Shown here: positions 51,209 to 59,727 of the stretch, piece after piece
Layout: the number at the start of each line of letters is the position of its first letter
Position numbering within the stretch: the first letter of the stretch is position 1
Assembly (NCBI GenBank): GCA_002311745.1
Contig: DBZL01000053.1
Span: 1 to 63,068 of the forward strand
Direction: 5' to 3'
Source of the DNA: Phycisphaerales bacterium UBA1161
GTDB taxonomy: Bacteria > Planctomycetota > Phycisphaerae > Tepidisphaerales > Tepidisphaeraceae
DNA: 63,068 bases
Made by a program: the position numbers and the translations under genes
The notes under the pieces: model-generated
Seen by the model: only the letters and a program-made list of their open reading frames with translations
What the model was told of the DNA's origin: nothing
The model's database searches: none

Positions 51209-52525
51209 TTACTCGCCAATCGCCGACGCTTCCGCCTCCACCGCCGCCACGATCGTGCGCAGATCGTCCAGTTCCATGGCCAGCGGCGGCATCAGCACGA
51301 TCACGTCGCCCAGCGGGCGCAGGATCACGCCGCGGCGGCGGATTTTATGGCACACTTCCGCCCCGACGCGACGGCGCGGATCAAACGCCCGGCGGCTCTG
51401 CTTGTCGGCGACCAATTCGATGCCGACCATGAACCCCTTTTGCCGGATGTCGCCCACGTGTTTGAGCGACCGCAATGGCTCCAGCATCCGGCCCAACTCG
51501 ACGGCCTTGCGGGCAACAGCGGCCACCAGGTGGTTCTTTTCAAACAGGTCCAGCGACGCAATCGCCGCGGCGCACGCCAGCGGGTTGCCCGTGTAGGTAT
51601 GGCCGTGGAAAAACGTCTTGCCCTCCCACGGTTCGCCGAGGAACGCGTCGAAAATCCGCTCGCTTGCCAGCGTCGCCGCCAGCGGCAGGTACCCCCCGGA
51701 AATTCCTTTGCCCAGGCACATCAGGTCCGGCGACACGCTTTCGTGCTCGCAGGCGAACATCTTGCCCGTCCGCCCAAACCCAACGGCCACCTCATCCGCG
51801 ATCATCAGCACGCCGTACTCGTCGCACAGCTTTCGCACTCCCCACAAGAGCCCCGGCGGCTGCACGAGCATTCCGCCGGCGCCCTGCACGATCGGCTCGA
51901 GGCACACCGCCGCCATCCTCCCGCCGTGCCGCTGCAGGATTTGCTCCAGAGCATCCAATGCGGTTTGCGAGGTCGGCGGCGGCGCGAAATGCGCCTTGAA
52001 CAACATCGGAAAGTACGGCCGATGAAACGCCTCCATCCGTCCCACCGACATCGCCCCCACCGTATCCCCGTGGTAGCCGTCGGCAAACCCGACGAACTGG
52101 TTTTTCTCCCCGCGGCCCAGGTTGTGCCAATATTGCGCCGCCAGCTTGAAGGCGATCTCCGTCGCGGTGGCGCCGCTGTCGCTGTAAAAGATTTTGCTCA
52201 GTCCCGCCGGCGCCAGGGGCATGAGGCGATCGGCCAGGACGATGGCCGGCTCGCTGGCCAGGCCCAACATCGTGCTGTGCGCCACGCGGTCGAGCTGGCG
52301 GCGGATGGCCTGGTCGATCTGCGGCACCCGGTGCCCGTGCACGTTGCACCAGAGGCTGGCCACGCCGTCCAGATACCGCCGGCCCTCGCTGTCGATCAGG
52401 TGCATGCCCCGTGCCTCGGTGATGATCAGCGGCGGCTCGGCCAGCCATTGCTTCATGTGCGTAAACGGATGCCACAGGTGCTGGTGATCGAGGCGGGCCA
52501 AAGTTGGGGTATCGACGCCGGACAC
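51209..52525 (-). CDS. bioA: Adenosylmethionine-8-amino-7-oxononanoate aminotransferase
   Basis: 438 residues, GTG start. PLP enzyme that makes diaminopelargonate, the substrate of BioD. HLWHPFTHMKQW near 16-27 is the BioA N-terminus; YSDSGATATEIAFKLA near 112-127, YHGDTVGAMSVG near 150-161, and the PLP-lysine segment DLMCLGKGISGGYLPLAA near 269-286. bioAD form a two-gene unit; bioB and bioF are not in the window. Confidence 0.96.
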   Translation of the reverse strand: MSGVDTPTLARLDHQHLWHPFTHMKQWLAEPPLIITEARGMHLIDSEGRRYLDGVASLWCNVHGHRVPQIDQAIRRQLDRVAHSTMLGLASEPAIVLADRLMPLAPAGLSKIFYSDSGATATEIAFKLAAQYWHNLGRGEKNQFVGFADGYHGDTVGAMSVGRMEAFHRPYFPMLFKAHFAPPPTSQTALDALEQILQRHGGRMAAVCLEPIVQGAGGMLVQPPGLLWGVRKLCDEYGVLMIADEVAVGFGRTGKMFACEHESVSPDLMCLGKGISGGYLPLAATLASERIFDAFLGEPWEGKTFFHGHTYTGNPLACAAAIASLDLFEKNHLVAAVARKAVELGRMLEPLRSLKHVGDIRQKGFMVGIELVADKQSRRAFDPRRRVGAEVCHKIRRRGVILRPLGDVIVLMPPLAMELDDLRTIVAAVEAEASAIGE

Positions 52526-52607
52526 AAGGGGAGAGGGTAAGGCCGGCGGCGTGGCGGTTCAATCGGCCGTCGCCGACCCGGCGCGTGAATCGCCGGCTTT
52601 TTTGGGT

Positions 52608-52613
52608 TAGAAT
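52608..52613 (+). promoter_or_regulatory. -10-like TAGAAT upstream of FHA-GspE gene
   Basis: TAGAAT 48 nt before the ATG at 52662. No clear -35 partner. Confidence 0.35.
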
Positions 52614-52661
52614 TGGAAGGGACTGGCGGGTCCGATTTCGGTATCTGCCGGGGAAACACCA

Positions 52662-54410
52662 ATGGCAGCAGCTTACTTGGAAGTCAAGGATTCGCAGGGC
52701 GTGCGGCGCGTCGAGTTGGAAGACGGGCCGCTGACCGTTGGACGCAATTTCACCAATCTGTTGGTGCTGGAGGACATTCACGCCGGCCGGTTTCATTGCG
52801 TCTTCGAGAAGGGCCCGCAGGGATATCAGGTGCGCGACCTGGATACGCGCAGCGGCACGCGCGTCAACGGCACGCCCGTCCGCCAAGCCAATTTGAGCAA
52901 CGGAGACGTCGTCAGCATCGGCAAGACGGAGCTCAAGCTGGTGATCGCCGCCGCCGCCGACCCGTCCGAACCCGCCGACGCCTCCGAACTCATGGATCAA
53001 ATGGCCGAGTTGGTGAGCACCCAAGAAACGCCCGAGCCGCCCGCCGCGGCCGCGGCCGCGGCCGTCCCCGAGGCTCCTCCGCGGCGCGCCGTCCTGGGCG
53101 CCAACGAATACGAACGACACCTGCGCGAACGCGCCGAGGCCCTGCCCGACCGCTCCTTCACCGAATCGCAGATCACCTTGATCAACGCCCGCGGCAAAAT
53201 CGCCCACGCCGGCGACCACAAAGCCAACATCAGCGATGCCTTGCTCAACCTCCGCCTGATCATGCTCATCTGCTTCCGCAGCCGAGCCACCGACATCCAC
53301 GTCGAGCCCAAGGCCGACGACGTGCACGTCCGCATCCGCGTCGACGGCGGCATGATCGACCTGGTGCACCTCAGCAAAGAGCTGGGCGTACGGCTGCTGT
53401 CGCTGGTCAAGGTCCTGGGCGACATCGACATCGCCCAACGCAACATCGTGCAGGAAGGACATTTCAGCGCCCGCGTCCCTGACCGCCGGAGCAGCCTGGG
53501 CGCCTCCGAGCGCCGCGTCGATTACCGCCTCAGCTTCGCCCCCACCATGCACGGCCAGAAGCTGGTCATCCGCATCCTCGACGCCGCCAACGCGCCCCTC
53601 TACATCGACGACCTGCAATTGCCCGCCAAGGCCCGCCAGATCATCCAGCAGGCCAGCAACCAGGAATCGGGAATGCTCCTGGTCTCCGGCCCCACCGGCT
53701 CCGGGAAAACCACCACGCTCTACGCCATCCTGCGCGGCATCGACGTCTCCCAGTACAACGTCGTCACCATCGAAGACCCCGTGGAAATCCAGCTCGAAGG
53801 CGTCACCCAAATCCCCGTCAACGACGCCCAGGGCAACTCGTTTTCGGCGCTGCTGCGCAGCGTCCTGCGGCAAGACCCGGACGTCATCCTCGTAGGCGAA
53901 ATGCGCGACGCGGAAACCGCCCGCGTCGGCGTCCAGGCGGGCATGACCGGTCACCTGGTCTTCAGCACCGTCCACTCCCGCGACGCCATGAGCGGCATGT
54001 TCCGCCTGCTCGACCTGGGCGTCGAGCCGTACGTCGTGGCCTCCGCACTGCAGTTGGTGATCGCCCAGCGCCTGGTCCGCCAACTGTGCGCCTCGTGCAA
54101 GACCGCCGTGGCGCCAACGCCCGAGCAGATCAAACGCATGGCCGATGCCGGCATCGGCGATGTGCCAAAACTTTTCATCCCCAAGGGCTGCCGCCGCTGC
54201 CTGGGCACCGGACACCTCGGCCGCCACGCCATCTTCGAACTGGTCGTCGTCACCCCCGCCCTGCGCGAAACGATCCTCAAGAACCCCAGCGTTCAGGAAT
54301 GCCGCAAAACCCTCGACCCCGCCAACTACATCACCCTGGCCGAAAGCGGCTACCGCCTCATCGCCGACGGCCTGGCCGACTTCGACGAAGTCGAAAAGGC
54401 CATCGCGTGA
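52662..54410 (+). CDS. GspE/PilB-type secretion ATPase with N-terminal FHA domain
   Basis: 582 residues. FHA domain about 1-95: LTVGRNFTNLLVLEDIHAGRFHCVF at 23-47 and NGTPVRQANLSNGDVVSIG near 70-88. Ala-rich linker 100-145. The T2SS/T4P ATPase core runs about 150-582: ATDIHVEPKADDVHVRIRVDG near 205-225, Walker A GPTGSGKTTTLYAI near 344-357, Asp box VTIEDPVE near 367, Walker B DPDVILVGEMRDAETA near 405-420, His box STVHSRDA near 433, and the tetracysteine zinc site CASCK...CRRC. The FHA replaces the usual N1 domain and would recruit a phosphothreonine partner. No other secretion gene is adjacent. Confidence 0.9.
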   Translation: MAAAYLEVKDSQGVRRVELEDGPLTVGRNFTNLLVLEDIHAGRFHCVFEKGPQGYQVRDLDTRSGTRVNGTPVRQANLSNGDVVSIGKTELKLVIAAAADPSEPADASELMDQMAELVSTQETPEPPAAAAAAAVPEAPPRRAVLGANEYERHLRERAEALPDRSFTESQITLINARGKIAHAGDHKANISDALLNLRLIMLICFRSRATDIHVEPKADDVHVRIRVDGGMIDLVHLSKELGVRLLSLVKVLGDIDIAQRNIVQEGHFSARVPDRRSSLGASERRVDYRLSFAPTMHGQKLVIRILDAANAPLYIDDLQLPAKARQIIQQASNQESGMLLVSGPTGSGKTTTLYAILRGIDVSQYNVVTIEDPVEIQLEGVTQIPVNDAQGNSFSALLRSVLRQDPDVILVGEMRDAETARVGVQAGMTGHLVFSTVHSRDAMSGMFRLLDLGVEPYVVASALQLVIAQRLVRQLCASCKTAVAPTPEQIKRMADAGIGDVPKLFIPKGCRRCLGTGHLGRHAIFELVVVTPALRETILKNPSVQECRKTLDPANYITLAESGYRLIADGLADFDEVEKAIA

Positions 54411-54413
54411 AAG

Positions 54414-54435
54414 CCCCGGCAGCGCGCTGCCGGGG
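54414..54435. terminator. Palindrome between convergent genes
   Basis: Perfect 22-bp palindrome CCCCGGCAGCG / CGCTGCCGGGG 4 nt after the FHA-GspE stop and before the convergent ndk stop. There is no T-run, so it may be a bidirectional weak terminator or a REP-like element. Confidence 0.5.
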
Positions 54436-54446
54436 ACAAACCCGAA

Positions 54447-54917
54447 TTACTCCGCCTGCCCCCTGGTCAGATCGTACACCCAAGGCTGCATCGTCGGCTT
54501 CCAATCAATCAGCTCCTCGGGCGAGAAGAACAACCCCATTTCGCGCAGCGCGTTGTCCGGCGAATCCGACCCGTGAATCAGATTGAACGAATTGCTCAGG
54601 CCAAAATCGCCGCGGATCGTGCCCGGCTCGGCTTTGGAGCCGAACGTCGCCCCCATCATCTTGCGACAGATGGCGATCGCGTCCTTCCCCTCCAGGGCCA
54701 ACACGATCACCGGCGAGCTGGTCATGAACCTCACCAGCGGCTCATAAAACGGCTTGCCCTTGTGCGGCGAATAAAGCGCCGCGGCCAGCGATGGCGAGAT
54801 GTGCATGAATTTGATGCCGGCGATTTGCAGGCCCTTTTTCTCGAAGCGGTCGATGATCTGCCCGCAAAGCCCGCGTTGCACCGCATCGGGCTTCAGGATG
54901 ATGAGCGTTCGTTCCAT
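54447..54917 (-). CDS. ndk: Nucleoside diphosphate kinase
   Basis: 156 residues, slightly longer than the usual ~140. Transfers γ-phosphate between nucleoside di- and triphosphates by a phosphohistidine. ERTLIILKPDAVQRGLCGQIIDRFEKKG near 2-29, TIRGDFG near 99-105, and the catalytic NLIHGSDSPDNA near 112-123. The C-terminus is extended (DWKPTMQPWVYDLTRGQAE). Confidence 0.97.
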   Translation of the reverse strand: MERTLIILKPDAVQRGLCGQIIDRFEKKGLQIAGIKFMHISPSLAAALYSPHKGKPFYEPLVRFMTSSPVIVLALEGKDAIAICRKMMGATFGSKAEPGTIRGDFGLSNSFNLIHGSDSPDNALREMGLFFSPEELIDWKPTMQPWVYDLTRGQAE

Positions 54918-55016
54918 AGCGCCTTGTTATAGCGGATCGCCCGCGCTTCGACAAAGCGGCGCTAGCCGTAGCCCAGGATCTTTCAACTCTCGTAAATACA
55001 AATGCAACCGCGGAGC

Positions 55017-55158
55017 AAATGCAACCGCAGAGGCGCAGAGACGCAGAGGAAGCCGCTGAGAAGACAAGAATTCTGTTTTTAAAAAACCAACATTTAATGG
55101 ATTTTTAATTTCTTCTCTGCGGCTGTCTCTGCGCCTCTGCGTCTCTGCGGTTGCATTT
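55017..55158. repeat. MITE-like inverted repeat, GCAGAGACGCAGAG type
   Basis: 142 bp. The 40-bp left arm (55017-55056, AAATGCAACCGCAGAGGCGC...) matches the reverse complement of 55119-55158 at 36 of 40 positions, around an AT-rich centre. An extra AAATGCAACCGC lies just outside at 55000-55011. No coding capacity. It sits between ndk and cysH. Confidence 0.85.
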
Positions 55159-55165
55159 TGTATTT

Positions 55166-55909
55166 CTACAGATTTGCCGAATCCAGGGAATTCTTGGTGA
55201 TGTTGATGCCGCACTCGTACTTGTCCTGGCCGGTCCAGCGGCCGGAACGAGGGTGTTCGTCCTGGCCCACCGGGCGCGTGCAGCTCAGCGGATTGCAGCC
55301 GATCGACGCGTACCCCTTTTCCCACAGCGGATGGTACGGCAGATCGTGCGACTTCAGGTAGGCATGCAGTTCCCGCGAACCCCAATTGAGCAGCGGCGAA
55401 ATGGCGTGGCAGTTGTACCGCGGCGACCATTCGACGAACGGCGTCTGCTTGCGCAGGTCGGACTGGCTGCGGCGGATGCCGCGCAGCCACGCCTTGGGCG
55501 CCAGCTCCTTTATCGCCCGCTCGAACGGCTCAATTTTGTTGGCCGCGCAGCAGGCGTCGATGTCCTTGCGCCAGGTGGGATTTTCTTCCCCCGCCTGGTG
55601 CAGATACGCGATCGGGTCGTGGCGCGTGCGATAGGTCCAGACGTTCAAGTCGAACTGCCGGCGAAGCTGCTCCATAAACGCGTGCGTCTCCGGAAACAGG
55701 TATCCCGTATCGACGAAGACGATCCGCAACCCCGGCCGCGCGGCGATGGCCATGTGGATCAGCGCGGCCGATTCAGCCCCGAAGGATGAACTCATCACCA
55801 GATCGTCGCCAAACTGTGCCGCGGCCCACTGCACGATCTTCGTCGGCTGGGCCGTTTCGAACATCTGGTTCAGCGCATCCAGATCGAGTTGTTCTGCGGT
55901 GCTGCTCAT
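55166..55909 (-). CDS. cysH: Phosphoadenylyl/adenylyl-sulfate reductase
   Basis: 247 residues. Reduces (P)APS to sulfite with thioredoxin. SSSFGAESAALIHMAI near 38-53 is the PP-loop region, VDTGYLFPETH near 63-73. CC (DACCAANK near 117) plus a second cysteine pair and the C-terminal YECGINI Cys follow. The CC...C..C set marks the 4Fe-4S form, usually APS-specific, but here the second pair is CNPLSC (CX4C) rather than CX2C. The start at MSSTAEQ overlaps the PHP stop (ATGA). Last gene of the cys operon. Confidence 0.92.
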   Translation of the reverse strand: MSSTAEQLDLDALNQMFETAQPTKIVQWAAAQFGDDLVMSSSFGAESAALIHMAIAARPGLRIVFVDTGYLFPETHAFMEQLRRQFDLNVWTYRTRHDPIAYLHQAGEENPTWRKDIDACCAANKIEPFERAIKELAPKAWLRGIRRSQSDLRKQTPFVEWSPRYNCHAISPLLNWGSRELHAYLKSHDLPYHPLWEKGYASIGCNPLSCTRPVGQDEHPRSGRWTGQDKYECGINITKNSLDSANL

Positions 55910-56772
55910 GATTTGGCGGCGGCGGCAACCGCCTCGCGCAAGGCGTCGAACCACTGCCGCGGCACGCGCCGGCCGTTGGCCACGCCCAGGTCGACGTCCT
56001 GCTTGTTGCTCCCGTGAAAATCGCTGCCGCCGGTCTTCAGCAAGCCCAGCCGATCCGCCAGCGCATCGTATTTCTCGACCGTCGCCGCGTCGTGATCGCT
56101 GTGGATGACCTCGATGCCGGCCAGGTCCAGGTCCCTCAGATCCTTCACGATCCGCTCCAGTTGCGCGTCGTTTTGGCAGCGAAGCTGGATCGGGTGCGCC
56201 AGCACCGCCACGCCGCCGGATTGCCGGACCAGCTCGATAGCGCGCTTCGGCGAGAGCCGCTCCTTGTCGAAATACGCCGGGGCGCCATGGCCGATGTATT
56301 TGTCGAACGCCTGTTTGATCGAGCTAACGTAGCCTTTACGTTCAAGGATGGCCGCAAGCTGTGGCCGGCCCATCACCTCGCCGTGCGCCTCATCTTCCCA
56401 CTCCTTCATCGAGACATGCACGCCCATCTCGTTGAGCTTGGCGATGATCCTGGGATTGCGGTTGTTTCGCCCAGCGATCAGGGTCGCCGTCAGATTTTTC
56501 AGCGACGGATTATCCGCATCGATGCCATAGCCCAGCAGGTGCAGGGTGCCGGGATGTGGGAATTCAGCGCTGATTTCGATGCCGGGCAAAAAATCCAGGC
56601 CCGCGCGACTGGCTTCCGCAGCGGCCTCGGCGATGCCCGCCACAGTGTCATGGTCCGTCAGCGCCAGCGCCGACAACCCGCGATCCACCGCCAGGCGCAC
56701 CACTTCCGCCGGCGCCAGCGTCCCATCCGACGCCGTGGAATGGCAATGAAGATCGATAAACGGCAAAGACAT
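55906..56772 (-). CDS. PHP-domain phosphoesterase (RNase AM/YciV-like)
   Basis: 288 residues. FIDLHCHSTASDGTLAP near 5-21 (HxH), ALTDHDTVAG near 37-46, GIEISAEFP near 64, AHPIQLRC near 196, EVIHSDHD near 223 and GGSDFHGSN near 253: all metal ligands of the PHP TrpH/RnmB-like family. Relatives degrade RNA or 3',5'-bisphosphonucleotides; in a sulfate-assimilation operon removal of PAP, the by-product of PAPS reduction, is an attractive inferred role. Confidence 0.85.
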   Translation of the reverse strand: MSLPFIDLHCHSTASDGTLAPAEVVRLAVDRGLSALALTDHDTVAGIAEAAAEASRAGLDFLPGIEISAEFPHPGTLHLLGYGIDADNPSLKNLTATLIAGRNNRNPRIIAKLNEMGVHVSMKEWEDEAHGEVMGRPQLAAILERKGYVSSIKQAFDKYIGHGAPAYFDKERLSPKRAIELVRQSGGVAVLAHPIQLRCQNDAQLERIVKDLRDLDLAGIEVIHSDHDAATVEKYDALADRLGLLKTGGSDFHGSNKQDVDLGVANGRRVPRQWFDALREAVAAAAKS

Positions 56773-56782
56773 ACGCGCAAAT

Positions 56783-57394
56783 TCAAGCTTTCAGACAGCC
56801 GTGCCGTTCCAAGTACGCGAGAATCTGTTGGGCGGCCGCCTCGGGCTTGGTCTTCTCCGTGTCGATCACGATCTCCGGCTGCTGGGGCGGTTCGTACGGA
56901 TCGTCGATGCCAGTGAATTCTTTGATCTCGCCGGCCCGCGCCTTTTTGTACAGGCCCTTGGGATCGCGCCTCTCGGCCTCTTCCAGCGACACCTTCACGT
57001 ACACCTCGACAAACTCGCCCGGCTTCATTCCCGCCCGCACCGCGTCGCGGTCTTTGCGGTACGGGCTGATGAAGCTGGTGATCGTGATCACGCCGGCATC
57101 CGTGAACAGCTTGGCCACCTCGCCGATGCGGCGGATGTTCTCCGCCCGATCCTCCGCGGAAAAACCCAGATTCTTGTTCAATCCGTGGCGGATGTTGTCG
57201 CCATCCAGCCGATACGCGTGCTTCTTTTTGTGCAGCAGCATCTGCTCCAGGATGCACGCGATGGTGCTCTTGCCCGAAGCGCTCAGTCCCGTCATCCAGA
57301 CGGTCACGCCCTTCTGGTTCAATAGCTGTTGGCGTTCCGGGCGCGAGACGGAGCCTTCGTGCCAGGTGATGTTGGTCGATTTTTGTTGGGCCAT
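56783..57394 (-). CDS. cysC: Adenylylsulfate kinase
   Basis: 203 residues. Phosphorylates APS to [22 protein letters not shown] near 38-55 (P-loop), [35 protein letters not shown] near 63-97, [14 protein letters not shown] near 107, and a conserved [11 protein letters not shown] near 160. Complete; cytoplasmic. The ATP sulfurylase that would feed it is not in the window. Confidence 0.97.
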   Translation of the reverse strand: MAQQKSTNITWHEGSVSRPERQQLLNQKGVTVWMTGLSASGKSTIACILEQMLLHKKKHAYRLDGDNIRHGLNKNLGFSAEDRAENIRRIGEVAKLFTDAGVITITSFISPYRKDRDAVRAGMKPGEFVEVYVKVSLEEAERRDPKGLYKKARAGEIKEFTGIDDPYEPPQQPEIVIDTEKTKPEAAAQQILAYLERHGCLKA

Positions 57395-57400
57395 GCCCGA

Positions 57401-58363
57401 TTACTCTTCTTCAAACAAGGGGGTGCTGAGGTACCGTTCGCCGAAACTGCACATGATGGTGACGATCATTTTCCCCTTGTTTTCGGGGCGGGCGGCGACC
57501 TTGGCGGCGGCGGCGACGTTCCCGCCGGAACTGATCCCGCCGAAAATCCCCTCTTCCCGGGCCAGCCGCCGCGCCCAGGCAAACGCCTCTTCATCCGTCA
57601 CCTGCACGACTTCATCGACGATGTTCATATGCAGGTTTTCCGGGACGAAGCCGGCGCCGATGCCCTGAATCTTGTGTCGCCCCGGCTGCACGGCCTGTTT
57701 CTGCATCGTCTGCGTGATCACCGGCGAGTTCACGGGCTCGACCGCAATCGCCCGGAACGACGGCTTGCGCGGTTTGATGACCTCGGCCACGCCGGTGAGC
57801 GTCCCGCCCGTGCCGACGCCGGACACCAGGATATCCACCTGCCCCTGCGTGTCCTGCCAGATTTCCTCGGCCGTCGTCTGGCGATGGATCAGCGGGTTGG
57901 CCGGGTTCTCAAACTGCTGAGGCATGAAACTGTCCTGGTGTTCCTTGAGGATCGACTGGGCCTTGGCGATGGCGCCGCGCATCCCCTCGGCCGCGGGCGT
58001 CAGCACCACCTCGGCCCCCAGCGCCTTGAGCAACCGGCGACGCTCGATGCTCATGCTCTCCGGCATGGTCAAAATCAGCTTGTACCCCCTGGCCGCGCAC
58101 ACGAACGCCAGGGCGATGCCCGTGTTGCCGCTGGTCGGCTCGACGATCACCGTGTCGTGCTTGATCTTGCCGGCTTTTTCCCCGGCGTCGATCATCGCCA
58201 CGCCGATGCGGTCCTTCACGCTCGACAGCGGATTGAAAAACTCGCATTTGACCAGCACCGTCGCCTGGTCCTTGGGAATGATGCGGTTAAGCCGAACCAG
58301 CGGTGTTCCGCCGATGGTCTCGGTGATGTCGTTGAAGATCCGGCCCTGCGGTTTCAATGGCAT
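57401..58363 (-). CDS. cysK: Cysteine synthase A (O-acetylserine sulfhydrylase)
   Basis: 320 residues. PLP enzyme joining sulfide to O-acetylserine. [12 protein letters not shown] near 17-28, the PLP-lysine [12 protein letters not shown] near 46-57 (K near 49), [13 protein letters not shown] near 75-87, [10 protein letters not shown] near 185-194, SSGGNVAAA near 276. It follows cysC by 6 bp in the operon (cysK upstream). Two different cysteine synthases are present in this operon. Confidence 0.95.
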   Translation of the reverse strand: MPLKPQGRIFNDITETIGGTPLVRLNRIIPKDQATVLVKCEFFNPLSSVKDRIGVAMIDAGEKAGKIKHDTVIVEPTSGNTGIALAFVCAARGYKLILTMPESMSIERRRLLKALGAEVVLTPAAEGMRGAIAKAQSILKEHQDSFMPQQFENPANPLIHRQTTAEEIWQDTQGQVDILVSGVGTGGTLTGVAEVIKPRKPSFRAIAVEPVNSPVITQTMQKQAVQPGRHKIQGIGAGFVPENLHMNIVDEVVQVTDEEAFAWARRLAREEGIFGGISSGGNVAAAAKVAARPENKGKMIVTIMCSFGERYLSTPLFEEE

Positions 58364-58387
58364 AATTTGCCCAGCCTTTCTTGCCGA

Positions 58388-59269
58388 TCAGGGGCATTTG
58401 GCGGCGGGCGGCGGCGCGGCGCCAGGCCCGGTTTCGATCGGCGCACCCACCAGATTGCCCCATTCGGTCCAACTCCCATCGTAGTTCTTCGCGTTGTCAA
58501 CGCCAAGCAGGTACCTCAGCACGAACCACGTGTGACTCGAGCGCTCGCCGATGCGGCAGTACGCGATCGTCGGCTTGGCGAAATTCACCCCCGCCGCGCC
58601 GTAAAGCTGCTGCAACTGCTGCCGCGTCTTGAACGTCCCATCCTCGTTGGCCGCCTTGGACCACGGAATGTTCTTGGCCCCGGGGATGTGCCCGCCGCGC
58701 TGCGCCGTCTCCGTCATGCCCGGCGGCGCAATCACCTTGCCGGAAAATTCATCCGGCGAACGCACGTCCACCAGGTTGATCTTGTCCTGGTTCAGCGTCT
58801 GTTTCACCTCGTCGCGATACGCCCGCACGCTCTGGTCGGTCTTGGGAACCTGGTAATCGCTGCGGGCGAACGACGGGGGCTGCTGGACCATCGGCCGCTG
58901 CTCCAGCTCCCACTTCTTGCGCCCGCCGTTCATGAGCCGCACGTCCTTGTGCCGGTAATACTTGAACTGCCACAGCGCCCAGGCCGCGAACCAGTTGTTG
59001 CTGTCGCCGTAAAAAACCACCGTGTCGTCGTTGCCGACGCCGGCGGCACGATTCAACTCGGCAAATTGCTCGGCGTTGATGATGTCGCGGCGCACCGGGT
59101 CGTTCAGGTCCGTCTGCCAGTTCCACCCGATCGCGTTGCGGATGTGGCCCTTCTGGTAGTTGCCGGCGTCCACGTCCACTTCCACGATCTTCACCTTCTG
59201 GTCGTCCAGATGCTGGGCAACCCACTCGGTCGTCACCAACATTTCGGGATGGGCGTAAGCGTCACTCAT
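58388..59269 (-). CDS. Thiosulfate sulfurtransferase, two rhodanese domains
   Basis: 293 residues. An inactive-looking N-terminal rhodanese domain (about 12-140; FYGDSNNWFAAWA at the position of the active loop, without Cys) and an active C-terminal one (about 155-275) with catalytic Cys in YCRIGERSSHTW near 238-249. Moves sulfane sulfur to thiol or carrier acceptors. It overlaps the JAMM gene stop by ATGA, so it is part of the cys operon and may supply sulfur to the ThiF-like enzyme or to cysteine synthesis. Confidence 0.92.
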   Translation of the reverse strand: MSDAYAHPEMLVTTEWVAQHLDDQKVKIVEVDVDAGNYQKGHIRNAIGWNWQTDLNDPVRRDIINAEQFAELNRAAGVGNDDTVVFYGDSNNWFAAWALWQFKYYRHKDVRLMNGGRKKWELEQRPMVQQPPSFARSDYQVPKTDQSVRAYRDEVKQTLNQDKINLVDVRSPDEFSGKVIAPPGMTETAQRGGHIPGAKNIPWSKAANEDGTFKTRQQLQQLYGAAGVNFAKPTIAYCRIGERSSHTWFVLRYLLGVDNAKNYDGSWTEWGNLVGAPIETGPGAAPPPAAKCP

Positions 59270-59727
59270 GGCATGATCCTTTCCTGCAAAACGTCTTCCT
59301 GTTCGAAGGTCCCGGTCTTCTCATCCAATCGCCAACTGGTCAACTCCGCGGCTTCGCCGCCGGCGACGGCGACGATGACGTAACTGTAAAACCCCCAGGC
59401 GTGCTGGCGGTCGTACTCGCTGGGCCGCGACGGATGATCCGGATGACTGTGGTAAAACCCCAGCACGCTCAGACCGCCGTGCGACGCCCTCTTCTCCAAC
59501 TGCATCAGCTCCAGCGGATCCAGTGAAAAGCGGCGATATCGCTCATCCGGCGAAAACGAATTCTTCAGCGCCTCCAGGCGCTGCACGATCCGCCGCTTCC
59601 GCCCACCGTCGATCCGTTCCTTGCCCAAGATGGCCCCGCAGCATTCCTGCGGATACGCCGCCGCCGCTTCGCGCTCGATCTGGCGCACCTGGCTGGCCGA
59701 CAAGATGAGCTGGCTCGGGTCGCTCAC
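59266..59727 (-). CDS. M67 (JAMM) metallopeptidase, Mec-like
   Basis: 153 residues from a GTG overlapping the cysM stop (GTGA). JAMM zinc motif: Glu in YPQECCGAILG near 25, then HSHPDHPSRPSEYD near 91-104 (HxHx10D). In Mycobacterium the related Mec releases cysteine from the sulfur-carrier CysO after CysM has added it. Gene order here (ThiF-like, cysM, JAMM) mirrors that pathway, but no CysO-like carrier ending in GG is visible. A longer frame from 59856 is a shadow over cysM. Confidence 0.88.
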   Translation of the reverse strand: MSDPSQLILSASQVRQIEREAAAAYPQECCGAILGKERIDGGRKRRIVQRLEALKNSFSPDERYRRFSLDPLELMQLEKRASHGGLSVLGFYHSHPDHPSRPSEYDRQHAWGFYSYVIVAVAGGEAAELTSWRLDEKTGTFEQEDVLQERIMP

